Part shown: one piece after another, positions 9,881 through 18,455 of the stretch
Numbering within the stretch: the stretch's first letter is position 1
Layout: the number at the start of each line of letters is the position of its first letter
Assembly: GCA_910585545.1 (NCBI GenBank)
Contig: CAJUFN010000001.1
Coordinates: 248,001-312,000, forward strand
Direction of reading: 5' to 3'
Origin: an uncultured Lachnospiraceae bacterium
Lineage (GTDB): Bacteria; Bacillota; Clostridia; Lachnospirales; Lachnospiraceae
Length of the DNA stretch: 64,000 nucleotides
Program-made: the position numbers and the translations under genes
Notes under the pieces: generated by a model
What the model was told of the DNA's origin: nothing
Databases searched by the model: none
The model's input: only the letters and a program-made list of their open reading frames with translations

Positions 9881-11071
9881 TCATTTCGTTTCTTCAAGTA
9901 TTTGTTGTAAGTAGTCCTTTATTACTTTATGTATATCATTTTCCAAAGGAACAAATTGAAAATCTATTGTTTTAGTATCTTTTTTTGATACAAATTCTGA
10001 AACAGCAACAATATTTCCTCGTTCAACAACCCAACCTCCATATTTTTCAATAATCTCAGGACTTCCACCAGTCTTATAAGTCAAAACTGGAGTCCCACAG
10101 GCCATTGATTCGATATTAACGGTCGGATAATTTTCACAGTAAGAAAGATTTAAAAAAAGATCAGCCGCCGTATAGATTTCAGCCAATTCTTGAGCATTTG
10201 TTGTTCTTTCTATACCAAGAACATTATTGGGCAACTTCACTATTTGTTCTTCAGTTAAACCGACAAGAACCACTCTATATTTATCTCCAAGGATTTCTAC
10301 CAACTTGAGATAATCTGAATATCCCTTCATCTCATTCCAAGATGTAGCCACACCCAATAGCACAATTTTATCTTCTAGTCCGTTATTTTTTCTGAAATCA
10401 CTTTCGATTGGATAGAACTGGCTTGTGTCTATTCCATTATTTATAACCTTAATCGGATACTCTTGAAGAAAAGAATGCTTCACCCATGTGCTAAGCCATT
10501 TTGATGGTGTAATAATCGTCATATTAGACACACCGCTGAAAACATCACGTTTCTTTTTCCAGTTTTGTTTTGAACGATCTACTAAAGATGCCGGATATTC
10601 TTTCAGTAAAGGGCAGTTATGACATCCTTTTACCCAACGTTTACAATTAGCTGCATCGCAGTATGCAGTATGACCAGTAAAAGCCCAGCAATCATGAAGA
10701 GTCCAGATGATCCTTTTCCCACAAGTCTTCAAATAGTCAAACAGCACTTCCACATTGATGTAATAGCCGTGGATATTGTGGAGATGGATTACGTCTGGAT
10801 TATATTCCTTAACCCACTTGATAAACTTCACAGTAGCAGATCTGCTACCAAAGCCTGCTCCATCTAATAGTCTTGCTTTCACACCATGAAATTTGACATC
10901 TAGATCTGAGCCAATCCTCACAACATACTTTTGGAACTGTTCAGGAACATTTTCTCGACCATATGCAATTTTCACTTCATGCCCCTGTAATTCCAATGCT
11001 ATGGCAAGATCAGTACAGATTCTTCCTGTGCTGCGAATACCACAAACCACATTAATCATCAATACTTTCAT
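9881..11071 (-). CDS. Glycosyltransferase family 4
   Basis: 396 residues. The N-terminal half contains DVIHLHNIHGYYINVEVLF and IWTLHDCWAFTGHTAYCD, followed by a Cys cluster (CDAANCKRWVKGCHNCPLL) seen in some colanic-acid-type GT4 enzymes. The C-terminal half contains LGVATSWNEMKGYSDYLKL, LFLNLSYCENYPTVNIESMA and GTPVLTYKTGGSPEI. It probably transfers a hexose or related sugar to the lipid-linked precursor. It lies 14 bases after the trifunctional gene. Confidence 0.88.
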   Translation of the reverse strand: MKVLMINVVCGIRSTGRICTDLAIALELQGHEVKIAYGRENVPEQFQKYVVRIGSDLDVKFHGVKARLLDGAGFGSRSATVKFIKWVKEYNPDVIHLHNIHGYYINVEVLFDYLKTCGKRIIWTLHDCWAFTGHTAYCDAANCKRWVKGCHNCPLLKEYPASLVDRSKQNWKKKRDVFSGVSNMTIITPSKWLSTWVKHSFLQEYPIKVINNGIDTSQFYPIESDFRKNNGLEDKIVLLGVATSWNEMKGYSDYLKLVEILGDKYRVVLVGLTEEQIVKLPNNVLGIERTTNAQELAEIYTAADLFLNLSYCENYPTVNIESMACGTPVLTYKTGGSPEIIEKYGGWVVERGNIVAVSEFVSKKDTKTIDFQFVPLENDIHKVIKDYLQQILEETK

Positions 11072-11085
11072 ATGTAAACTTTCCT

Positions 11086-14000
11086 TTATCTAAAATACTC
11101 TTCCATCTGATTCATCAACATCTGCTTATTGAAATGACTTTCAAAATATGCTCTACTTCTATTCCTCATCTCTGTCATATCTACTTTCATCATTTCTCTA
11201 ATTTTTTCACTCAGTTTCTCTGCATCACCAATTGCACTGCATACACCGCAACCAGCCTCATTAATGATTCTTTCTGTCTCACCTTGAGCCGCTGCAATAA
11301 CTGGCATACCACAAGCCATGTAACTCTGAAGCTTTGCAGGAATAGTCATCGTCCAAAGCTCTGCATTCTGGAAGGAAAGGAAAGCCGCATCACAAGAAGC
11401 TAATAACTCAGGTATTCTTTCCGCTGGTTGTCGTGAAACCATAATAAACTTATCCTCAACCCCTCTAGCTGTTACCTCCCTATTAAACTCTGCAAGGTAG
11501 CGCCCATCGCCTACCATAACAAATTTTACATTTTCTTCTTTTAAAAGTTCAGCTGTTACCGGAAGAATCTGAAGTCCTTGGGCTGTACCGATATTTCCAG
11601 TAAAAATAATTTTAAAACTGCCGTCATCTGGAATTTCTCCTATTGCTTTTTTCTCACACGGATGATAGAATTCTTCTGCATATTGTGGCCAGTAATGAAC
11701 TTTGTTTCTATCTACCTTTATTTTTCTATTACAGATTGCATCCACAAAACTCGGACTTGTCACAAAAATTTCATTTGTATTCTTGTAGATATAATCACTC
11801 ATCTTATCAATCGGCTTGATTACTGCCGGATTCGAAATACCTGTAACCGTCATGACATTCTCAGGCCAAAGATCCTGGACATACAAGTAATGAGGTACTC
11901 TCAGTTTTTTTGCAAAACTGATACCAGTCATTACCTGGGTCATTGGAGAAACCTCAAACGAAAATACAAAATCTGCTTTGATATTCATAAGCTTTCCTGC
12001 AAGAATGCCAGAGACCATAAATGATACATAGTTCATTATCATTCCAATTGCAGAAGATCCACGTGGAATAAGAGGAATACGAATAATCTCAATTCCATTC
12101 CAAATCTCATGACGCTTCTTAATAAGACCATATCCTTCAAAGGTTTTACCCATTGGATAATTCGGAATACCAGTTACAACCGTAACCTGGTATCCTCTTT
12201 TGACCCATTCCTGGCATATATCATTAATGCGGAATGTTTCTGGATAAAAATACTGTGATACAACTAAAATATGTTTCTTAGAGGCTAACGTGTGTTCCTC
12301 CTTATCAGAGGGTTCTCTGCCTTCTGTTTTCTTGATAGATCCTTTTAAGCTTGTGGTCTGATAGTTAATACCTGGATAAACTGAAATCTGATAATCATAA
12401 ACAAAATTACCAAATGCCTTATTCACTAACCCACCAATCTTACCAGGCACCTTGCTGCCAAGTGAGACTGCTGACTTCATTATTCCACCAATGAGTCTTA
12501 CCTTCTTACCAGTTACTTCACCGATTTCCTTAACCATCCGGCTTGTTTTTGTCCACTCACCATTCTGTGGTATTAATACCACTGCATTCTGCTTCACTTC
12601 CTTCACCAACATAATCTGGCAAAGGAACTCACAAAGATTGTCGATATGAAGCATACTGCGTTCATTATCTACATTTGGAAATACTGGAAGTTTTTTTGCA
12701 AGTTTTGCAAGTGTAGAATAATTTCCTTTGCTACCTTTTCCGTAAATCATCGGAGGACGTAAAACAATGACTTTGAAACTATCATCTGCCAAATTTCTAA
12801 CTGCTATATCTGCTTGGAGTTTTGAATCACCATAGAAATTTGTAGCCATAGGTACTGTGTGCTCATCAACAACTTTAGACTTTCCATAAGGTGCTGAATC
12901 GCCATAAACAATCATGGATGACATGAGCACAAATTCTTTTACACCTTCAGCTTTTGCCTTTTCGCAAACTTCAACTGCAAGATCTGTATTTACTGCATAG
13001 TATTTAGCCTTTGTAGCTTCATCTATCTTTCCAACATCTGCATGAGCAATCCCCGCCACATGATAAACAATGTTGTACGCAGAGAAATCTCTTTCTCTCC
13101 ACGCAGGATCAATCATATCAATAACATCAATCTCTAATGCCTGATAATGTTCGCTAGCATATTCTCTAAATGTCTCACCAATGTAAGAACCTGCTCCAGT
13201 GATAAGGACCTTCTTCTCAGTTTCAATGTCCACTTCAATCAATCCACCAAAACCGATATGACCAATGAGTTCTTCGTCGGATTTACCAACAGTGTAGTTT
13301 CTTCCGACTTGTTTCTTCATCTCCCCCGTACCTCCTTCAACAATAGAATCATCCTTGCCAAAAACATGGATAGATCCAAAAAAACACTTTGCATCCATAA
13401 CAATTCCAATCTTTTGAACATATTCTCCATCAAGTTTTGCTTTCTCTGCAATCTCCAATCCATCACGACCATTTATCTGTGCCCAACCAGTCAAACCAGG
13501 CTTTACATTATTTGCGCCATATTTATCTCTTTCAGCAGTCAAAAGATCTTGATTCCACAACCCCGGACGAGGACCAACAACGCTCATGTTACCTACAAAA
13601 ATGTCCCAAATCTGTGGCAACTCATCCAAACTGTGTGCACGAATGAACTTGCCAACTTTAGTAATATACTGGTCTGGATTTTCTAACATATGTGTAGGAA
13701 CGTCATGTGGAGTGTCCATTCTCATGCTCCTGAATTTGTGAAGTTTGAAATATTTTTTGTTCTGACCCATACGTTTCTGTGTAAAGAGTACAGGTCCTGG
13801 ATCTTCAATTTTGATTGCCAAAGCAATCAATGCATATACTGGTGAAAACACTACAAGTCCACCAAAAGATAAAATAATATCAATGCCACGCTTTACGTAT
13901 TTTTCATAGAAAGAAGGCTTATAATCACTGTCACCCACAGCTTCCAGATGCCCTTTTACACCATCTGCATTTTCTTTCTCATTCTCATTCTCAATAAAGA

Positions 14001-14163
14001 CAACCTTTTTACCTTCCAGAATATTCTTATTTTGGGGTTCATTATCATAAACTGAACTTCCCGTTTTCTTTTTGGAAATAATTGAAGCAGCTGCAAATAC
14101 AATACCCAACACAACAACAGATACACCTAATACTTTTCTAATTGTTTTCTTATCGTTTGCCAT
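11086..14163 (-). CDS. Trifunctional EPS protein: undecaprenyl-phosphate sugar transferase + NAD-dependent epimerase + GT4 glycosyltransferase
   Basis: 1025 residues in three parts. Residues 9-30 are one membrane helix. Residues about 88-270 are a bacterial sugar transferase (WcaJ/PglC type: VKRGIDIILS, HKFRSMRMDTP, DELPQIWDIFVGNMSVVGPRP, PGLTGWAQINGR), which puts the first sugar-phosphate on undecaprenyl phosphate. Residues about 317-600 are a short-chain epimerase/dehydratase with a Rossmann GAGSYIG and catalytic-type Y444-GDS-K448. Residues about 629-1025 are a GT4 transferase of the WcaI/WbuB type (SQYFYPETFR, VQDLWPENV, FTGNIGTAQGL). There is no stop or frameshift between the parts. The three would normally be separate genes. 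They would prime the lipid carrier, modify a nucleotide sugar and add the second sugar. The exact sugars are unknown. Confidence 0.88.
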   Translation of the reverse strand: MANDKKTIRKVLGVSVVVLGIVFAAASIISKKKTGSSVYDNEPQNKNILEGKKVVFIENENEKENADGVKGHLEAVGDSDYKPSFYEKYVKRGIDIILSFGGLVVFSPVYALIALAIKIEDPGPVLFTQKRMGQNKKYFKLHKFRSMRMDTPHDVPTHMLENPDQYITKVGKFIRAHSLDELPQIWDIFVGNMSVVGPRPGLWNQDLLTAERDKYGANNVKPGLTGWAQINGRDGLEIAEKAKLDGEYVQKIGIVMDAKCFFGSIHVFGKDDSIVEGGTGEMKKQVGRNYTVGKSDEELIGHIGFGGLIEVDIETEKKVLITGAGSYIGETFREYASEHYQALEIDVIDMIDPAWRERDFSAYNIVYHVAGIAHADVGKIDEATKAKYYAVNTDLAVEVCEKAKAEGVKEFVLMSSMIVYGDSAPYGKSKVVDEHTVPMATNFYGDSKLQADIAVRNLADDSFKVIVLRPPMIYGKGSKGNYSTLAKLAKKLPVFPNVDNERSMLHIDNLCEFLCQIMLVKEVKQNAVVLIPQNGEWTKTSRMVKEIGEVTGKKVRLIGGIMKSAVSLGSKVPGKIGGLVNKAFGNFVYDYQISVYPGINYQTTSLKGSIKKTEGREPSDKEEHTLASKKHILVVSQYFYPETFRINDICQEWVKRGYQVTVVTGIPNYPMGKTFEGYGLIKKRHEIWNGIEIIRIPLIPRGSSAIGMIMNYVSFMVSGILAGKLMNIKADFVFSFEVSPMTQVMTGISFAKKLRVPHYLYVQDLWPENVMTVTGISNPAVIKPIDKMSDYIYKNTNEIFVTSPSFVDAICNRKIKVDRNKVHYWPQYAEEFYHPCEKKAIGEIPDDGSFKIIFTGNIGTAQGLQILPVTAELLKEENVKFVMVGDGRYLAEFNREVTARGVEDKFIMVSRQPAERIPELLASCDAAFLSFQNAELWTMTIPAKLQSYMACGMPVIAAAQGETERIINEAGCGVCSAIGDAEKLSEKIREMMKVDMTEMRNRSRAYFESHFNKQMLMNQMEEYFR

Positions 14164-14176
14164 TTTATAATTCCTC

Positions 14177-14668
14177 CTAAGGTACTACTTCTTCACCAGC
14201 TTCCAACTTTCTAAAACGCTCAATCTTCGCACCCGCTTTTACAATTGCTCCTGCATTAATATGACTATACTTACCAACTTCTGCATTATGATCAACAATA
14301 GCTCCAATTGAAATAATAACACCTTCAGCAATATAGCTATTTGAATTTATAATTGCTTTTGGCTCAATAATTGTTCCAGCACCGATAATTGATGAACGAC
14401 TGACAAAAGCACTTGGATGAATAAGAACAGGAACTGTATACCCACATTTCTGCAATCTTTGAATTAATTTACTTCGCAGTTTATTATTTCCTATTCCTAC
14501 AAATGCTTCACTATATTTATCTTTGAACTTTTCGAACTCAAATATCTTTCCAATTGCCTTTGAACTCTTATCATCTAAAAAGGCAATTTCTTCATATCCC
14601 ACATCCTCAGCAACTTCAGCCACAACTTTACCATGACCACCAGCACCTATTATCAATAACCTTTTCAT
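14177..14668 (-). CDS. NeuD/PglD-type sugar O-/N-acyltransferase
   Basis: 163 residues from the ATG at 14668, which is preceded by a GCAGGA ribosome site; longer in-frame starts would lie inside the terminator. The N-terminus MKRLLIIGAGGHGKVVAEVA is the UDP-sugar-binding Rossmann-like part of the NeuD/PglD family. It is followed by left-handed beta-helix hexapeptide repeats (SIIGAGTIIEPKAII, ISIGAIVDHNAEVG with the catalytic-type His). It would acetylate an amino or hydroxyl group of a sugar intermediate. The end is shorter than in family members near 200 residues. It is the first EPS gene after the loaP terminator. Confidence 0.85.
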   Translation of the reverse strand: MKRLLIIGAGGHGKVVAEVAEDVGYEEIAFLDDKSSKAIGKIFEFEKFKDKYSEAFVGIGNNKLRSKLIQRLQKCGYTVPVLIHPSAFVSRSSIIGAGTIIEPKAIINSNSYIAEGVIISIGAIVDHNAEVGKYSHINAGAIVKAGAKIERFRKLEAGEEVVP

Positions 14669-14694
14669 CTTTTTTATCCTGCAATTTTCTACAC

Positions 14695-14716
14695 GAAAAA
14701 AGCCCCAAAGGGCTTC
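14695..14716 (-). terminator. Intrinsic terminator between loaP and the EPS genes
   Basis: On the minus strand AAGCCC-TTTG-GGGCTT is followed by further T residues (GGGCTTTTTT). It lies between the loaP stop (14734) and the acyltransferase start (14668). Unmodified RNA polymerase should stop here, so expression of the downstream genes would need antitermination, which is the known task of LoaP. Confidence 0.85.
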
Positions 14717-14733
14717 CTCTCTATTCCTCATCT

Positions 14734-15243
14734 TTATATTGTTTTACTGATAATCTCCAATCCGACCTGCACTCTCTGCATTCTGCCGAACATTTCCACT
14801 TCCAGATATGCCTTCCTTTTATGCCTGTCTATCTTACGAATACATCCTTCCATTCCTTGCAGCGGTCCGGAAATGACTCTCACCTTTGATTGCTCAATAA
14901 CTCCTTCGGACATTTCCACAACCTGCTTTTCACCGCCAAAAGTTAACAAGAACTGTGTCTCTTCTTCTCGCAGCGGTACAATGTCATCACCGATACCAAG
15001 AAGCTTAGTAAGACCAATGACATTTTTCAATTCTCTGAATAATCCTTCTATTTTTTCAGTAACTACAAAAACATATCCGGGAAACAGAATTTTTTTATGT
15101 ACTGTCCATACTCCTCGGATATGTCTCTTTTCTTCATAATAAGGGATAAAGCAACGTTCCAGTACACCGTCAGATACGTTTTTTTCACATTGCTGTACAA
15201 TGCTCTCTTCCGTACCTGTGCGTACCTGCACAACATACCACAT
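14734..15243 (-). CDS. loaP: Processive transcription antiterminator LoaP (specialised NusG paralogue)
   Basis: 169 residues from the ATG at 15243, set by an AAAGGAG ribosome site and the family start MWYVVQVRTGTEE. The NGN domain (about 1-105) has FIPYYEEKRHIRG and KKILFPGYVFV. The C-terminal KOW domain has VRVISGPLQGMEGCIRKIDR. LoaP proteins bind RNA polymerase and a structured leader RNA so that long polysaccharide or antibiotic operons are read through terminators. Here it is the first gene of the operon, a terminator follows it directly, and the leader has two hairpins. The frame is open without a stop for 70 codons upstream of this start, so a longer form cannot be fully excluded. Confidence 0.9.
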   Translation of the reverse strand: MWYVVQVRTGTEESIVQQCEKNVSDGVLERCFIPYYEEKRHIRGVWTVHKKILFPGYVFVVTEKIEGLFRELKNVIGLTKLLGIGDDIVPLREEETQFLLTFGGEKQVVEMSEGVIEQSKVRVISGPLQGMEGCIRKIDRHKRKAYLEVEMFGRMQRVQVGLEIISKTI

Positions 15244-15376
15244 ATTTTTGGCTCCTTTTGTCTGATATCCCTTGCCTGTTTTGTTTTTACATATAGAAAA
15301 TCTGCATGAATGCAAAATGGGTATGCTTCGCCATTCTGTCTTCATCCAGGCAGACTTCTCATTACATCTATCACAT

Positions 15377-15420
15377 CTAACACTTTCAAACGCGGCAAGG
15401 CGACGATTTGAAAGTGTTAG
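15377..15420 (-). promoter_or_regulatory. Leader hairpin 2 upstream of loaP (perfect 14-bp stem)
   Basis: CTAACACTTTCAAA and TTTGAAAGTGTTAG form a perfect 14-bp inverted repeat around a 16-base GC-rich loop. No T run follows, so it is not a terminator. It lies in the transcribed leader about 135 bases before the loaP start and is a candidate RNA recognition element for LoaP. Confidence 0.7.
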
Positions 15421-15438
15421 AATTTTTCTTATTCGCAT

Positions 15439-15459
15439 GCTCATATTCCTCATATGAGC
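15439..15459 (-). promoter_or_regulatory. Leader hairpin 1 upstream of loaP (perfect 8-bp stem)
   Basis: On the transcript GCTCATAT-GAGGA-ATATGAGC forms a perfect 8-bp stem with a five-base loop. It is 18 bases before leader hairpin 2. Two adjacent hairpins in a loaP leader are reminiscent of the paired-hairpin RNA target reported for this protein family. Function here is inferred. Confidence 0.6.
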
Positions 15460-15541
15460 CGTAAATATTCTATCATATCTCCTCAGAAAATTCCATATCT
15501 TTTTTTATAATTTTCTAAATTCCGACATTTCCTACACTTTC

Positions 15542-15570
15542 AGTATATTTTATCACGCTTATATTTTCAA
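15542..15570 (-). promoter_or_regulatory. Sigma-A-type promoter of the loaP/EPS operon
   Basis: On the minus strand TTGAAA (15565-15570) is separated by 17 bases from TATACT (15542-15547). Transcription would start near 15535, giving a leader of about 290 bases before loaP. Confidence 0.75.
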
Positions 15571-15614
15571 TAGTAAATATTGGAATTTATTCCTGTTTCC
15601 ATGCCTAATACGCA

Positions 15615-15655
15615 AAATAAGCCAAAGGACACTCTTCTGGCATCCTTTGGCTCAT
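15615..15655 (-). terminator. Terminator of the decarboxylase operon
   Basis: The minus strand shows AGCCAAAGGA, a 13-base loop, TCCTTTGGCT and then TATTTT, located 19 bases past the oadA stop. The perfect 10-bp stem and position support an intrinsic terminator. Confidence 0.8.
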
Positions 15656-15670
15656 AATTATTTTCATATC

Positions 15671-17098
15671 CTACACCGGATAACTTCCGTTTTCCGTATC
15701 TGCAATTGCTTGGTCTACGCCAGTCTGCTGTGCTTCTCTGTATTTGAAGAATTCTGTAGCAACCTGTGGGAACAGTGCGTAAGACAATACGTCTTCTTCC
15801 TGCTGTGACCACTGTGCCATCTCGCCGCGAAGTGTATCAAGCTCAGCGTCAAGAAGATCTGCCGGACGGCATGTAATCTGCTTTTCATCGCCGATACATT
15901 TTTTAACAACTTCCGGATTAAATGGTTTTACAGTTGCACCGTATTTTCCGCGAAGTACGTCTTTGGTTTCTTTGGTAGCCATTTTGTAACGTTCTCCCAT
16001 AAGCACGTTGAATACAGCCTGTGTACCTACGATCTGGGATGAAGGTGTTACAAGCGGCGGCTCACCTAAGTCTTTACGTACCTTCGGTACTTCCTCAAGC
16101 ACATCATAGTACTTATCTTCTGCGCCCTGCTCTTTTAACTGGGATGTCAAGTTGGAAAGCATTCCGCCTGGTACCTGGTATAACAATGTTTTGATATTTA
16201 CACCTAAGTTCTTCGGATTTAAAAGACCGCTTTCCAATGCTTCGTCACGGATTGGACGGAAGTAGTCAGCAATTTCAGCCAGAAGGTTCTGGTCAAATCC
16301 TGTATCGTAAGGTGTTCCTTTGAAAGTCTCTACCATAACCTCGGTTGCCGGCTGGCTTGTACCAAGGGCGAATGGAGACATTGCGGTATCGATTACGTCT
16401 ACACCTGCTTCTACTGCTTTCAAGTATGTCATAGAAGCCACACCGGATGTGTAATGTGTGTGAAGCTGGATTGGAAGCTTTGTTGCAGCCTTCATGTTCT
16501 CTACCAGCTCGGTTGCCTTATATGGAACCAAAAGTCCTGCCATATCTTTGATACAGATGGATGTTGCACCCATATCTTCGATTCTCTTTGCGATATCCAT
16601 CCAGTAATCCATCGTATAAGCATCACCCAATGTGTAGGACAATGCAACCTGTGCGTCTGCTTTTTCTTTTACAGCGGCGGTTACAGCTGTCTGTAAGTTA
16701 CGAAGGTCATTCAGACAGTCAAAGATACGGATGATATCAATTCCGTTTGCTACGGATTTCTGTACGAAATATTCTACTACGTCATCTGCATATGGACGGT
16801 ATCCTAAGATATTCTGTCCACGGAATAACATCTGAAGCTTTGTGTTTTTAAATCCATCACGGAATTTACGAAGTCTTTCCCATGGATCTTCTTTCAGGAA
16901 ACGAAGGGATGCGTCAAAAGTTGCGCCGCCCCAGCATTCTACAGAATGATATCCGACTTTATCCATTTTTTCCACGATTGGAAGCATCTGCTCTGTTGTC
17001 ATTCTTGTGGCAATCAAAGACTGATGCGCATCACGCAGAATGGTTTCTGTAATTTTAATTGGTTTTTTTTCTATCTTATTAGTCTTATTCTTAGCCAT
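15671..17098 (-). CDS. oadA: Oxaloacetate decarboxylase-type carboxyltransferase (OadA/PycB-like, without biotin domain)
   Basis: 475 residues. TETILRDAHQSLIATRMTTEQM near residue 20-40, ECWGGATFD, FRGQNILGYRPYADDVV, the lysine of SICIKDMAGLLVPY and the metal-binding HTHYTSG match the carboxyltransferase of oxaloacetate decarboxylase, pyruvate carboxylase and the 5S subunit of transcarboxylase. It moves a carboxyl group between oxaloacetate/pyruvate and biotin. The biotin domain fused to OadA in many bacteria is absent and is supplied by the gene at 18456. It is the last gene of the operon. Confidence 0.92.
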   Translation of the reverse strand: MAKNKTNKIEKKPIKITETILRDAHQSLIATRMTTEQMLPIVEKMDKVGYHSVECWGGATFDASLRFLKEDPWERLRKFRDGFKNTKLQMLFRGQNILGYRPYADDVVEYFVQKSVANGIDIIRIFDCLNDLRNLQTAVTAAVKEKADAQVALSYTLGDAYTMDYWMDIAKRIEDMGATSICIKDMAGLLVPYKATELVENMKAATKLPIQLHTHYTSGVASMTYLKAVEAGVDVIDTAMSPFALGTSQPATEVMVETFKGTPYDTGFDQNLLAEIADYFRPIRDEALESGLLNPKNLGVNIKTLLYQVPGGMLSNLTSQLKEQGAEDKYYDVLEEVPKVRKDLGEPPLVTPSSQIVGTQAVFNVLMGERYKMATKETKDVLRGKYGATVKPFNPEVVKKCIGDEKQITCRPADLLDAELDTLRGEMAQWSQQEEDVLSYALFPQVATEFFKYREAQQTGVDQAIADTENGSYPV

Positions 17099-17149
17099 TC
17101 TAATCTCCTTCTATTTTTATATATTTTAGATACAGGATTTCAGCTCATT

Positions 17150-17262
17150 GCCAGACGCATGTTACACATGCAATTCCTTCGGAATTTGCGTTCCACGCAG
17201 TCTGCCATTCGCTGACAACCGCGATTTGCCTTTGCAAGCAAGCAAATCGCTTTTTGTTGTCA
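17150..17262. repeat. Structured intercistronic element between oadB and oadA
   Basis: The oadB-oadA gap holds two palindromic blocks. Block one (about 17150-17206) has an imperfect outer stem GCCAGAC/GTCTGCC enclosing three short hairpins (GCATG/CATGC, AATTCC/GGAATT, TGCG/CGCA). Block two (about 17213-17262) has TGACAAC/GTTGTCA enclosing GCGATTTGC/GCAAATCGC. Neither gives a normal terminator on the minus strand. It could be a mobile palindromic repeat or an mRNA-stabilising structure. Confidence 0.55.
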
Positions 17263-18411
17263 CATTACTCCGAAAATCGCCATGAAGGTTCCGGCTGCTA
17301 CTGCTGTACCGATAACACCTGCAACGTTCGGTCCCATTGCATGCATCAAAAGGAAGTTGGTCGGATCAGCCTCCGCACCTACTTTCTGGGATACACGAGC
17401 TGCCATAGGCACTGCGGATACACCGGCGGAACCGATAAGTGGATTCACCTTACCTCCGGTTACCTTACACATAATCTTACCGAACAATACACCTGCCGCC
17501 GTACCAAATGCAAACGCTACCAAACCTAACGCTACGATTTTCAACGTATCCCAATTCAAGAATGCTTCTGCACTTGTTGTCGCGCCTACGGATGTACCAA
17601 GCAAAATAACTACAATATACATCAGTGCATTGGATGCGGTTTCTGTAAGCTGTCTTACAACACCGCTTTCTTTAAACAGGTTACCAAGCATCAGCATACC
17701 TACGAGCGGAGCTGTTGTAGGAAGAATCAAACATACTACGATCGTTACGATGATCGGGAATAAAATTCTTTCCAGCTTGGATACCGGTCTTAACTGTTCC
17801 ATCTTAATCTTACGTTCTTCTTCTGTTGTAAGCAGTTTCATAATCGGCGGCTGGATGATCGGCACCAGTGACATATAAGAATATGCTGCTACTGCGATTG
17901 GTCCTAGAATCGCCGTCTGCTGTAATTTTCCTGCGAGGAAAATAGAAGTCGGTCCGTCTGCACCACCGATAATAGAGATGGCTGCGGCCGCTTTATCAGA
18001 GAATCCCATCGCCATAGCGCCAAGGTATGCTGCAAAGATACCAAACTGCGCAGCAGCTCCTAAAAGGAAACTCTTTGGATTGGCAATCAAAGGTCCGAAG
18101 TCTGTCATCGCACCTACCCCCATAAAAATAAGGGATGGAAGGATCGCCCATTCATCTAACAAAAAGAAATAATGCAGTAAACCGCCGACGCCGTTGTTGG
18201 ATTCTTCCACGGTCATCATAATATCCGGATAGATATTAACGAGCAGCATACCAAATGCAATCGGCACAAGCAATAGCGGTTCGAAGCCATGCTTGATTGC
18301 CAGGTATAGGAACGCACATGCAATCGCAATCATCAGATAATTGCCCCATGTGAGGTTGAAGAATGCGGTTTGATGCAAGAGGTTTCCTAACGTGTTTGTA
18401 ATATAATCCAT
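17260..18411 (-). CDS. oadB: Sodium-ion-translocating decarboxylase beta subunit
   Basis: 383 residues of polytopic membrane protein. Recognisable segments are MTDFGPLIANPKSFLLGAAAQ, IGGADGPTSIFLA, ARVSQKVGAEADPTNFLLMH and AMGPNVAGVIGTAVAAGTF, which are hallmarks of OadB/MmdB/GcdB. It decarboxylates carboxybiotin and pumps Na+ out of the cell. It stands in an operon between the biotin carrier and oadA. Family placement is certain; which acyl substrate feeds it is not. Confidence 0.95.
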   Translation of the reverse strand: MDYITNTLGNLLHQTAFFNLTWGNYLMIAIACAFLYLAIKHGFEPLLLVPIAFGMLLVNIYPDIMMTVEESNNGVGGLLHYFFLLDEWAILPSLIFMGVGAMTDFGPLIANPKSFLLGAAAQFGIFAAYLGAMAMGFSDKAAAAISIIGGADGPTSIFLAGKLQQTAILGPIAVAAYSYMSLVPIIQPPIMKLLTTEEERKIKMEQLRPVSKLERILFPIIVTIVVCLILPTTAPLVGMLMLGNLFKESGVVRQLTETASNALMYIVVILLGTSVGATTSAEAFLNWDTLKIVALGLVAFAFGTAAGVLFGKIMCKVTGGKVNPLIGSAGVSAVPMAARVSQKVGAEADPTNFLLMHAMGPNVAGVIGTAVAAGTFMAIFGVM

Positions 18412-18455
18412 TTGTTTATAACCTCCTTATATCAATCAAATTGATACGCTCTCTA

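Noticed and set aside
13147..13686. 179-codon plus-strand frame opposite the trifunctional EPS gene
   Set aside because: Lies wholly over the conserved sugar transferase and epimerase coding region; no independent signals.
17282..17878. 198-codon plus-strand frame opposite oadB
   Set aside because: It is antisense to a clear oadB, has low-complexity Ala/Pro/Thr composition typical of a mirrored membrane gene, and no ribosome site.
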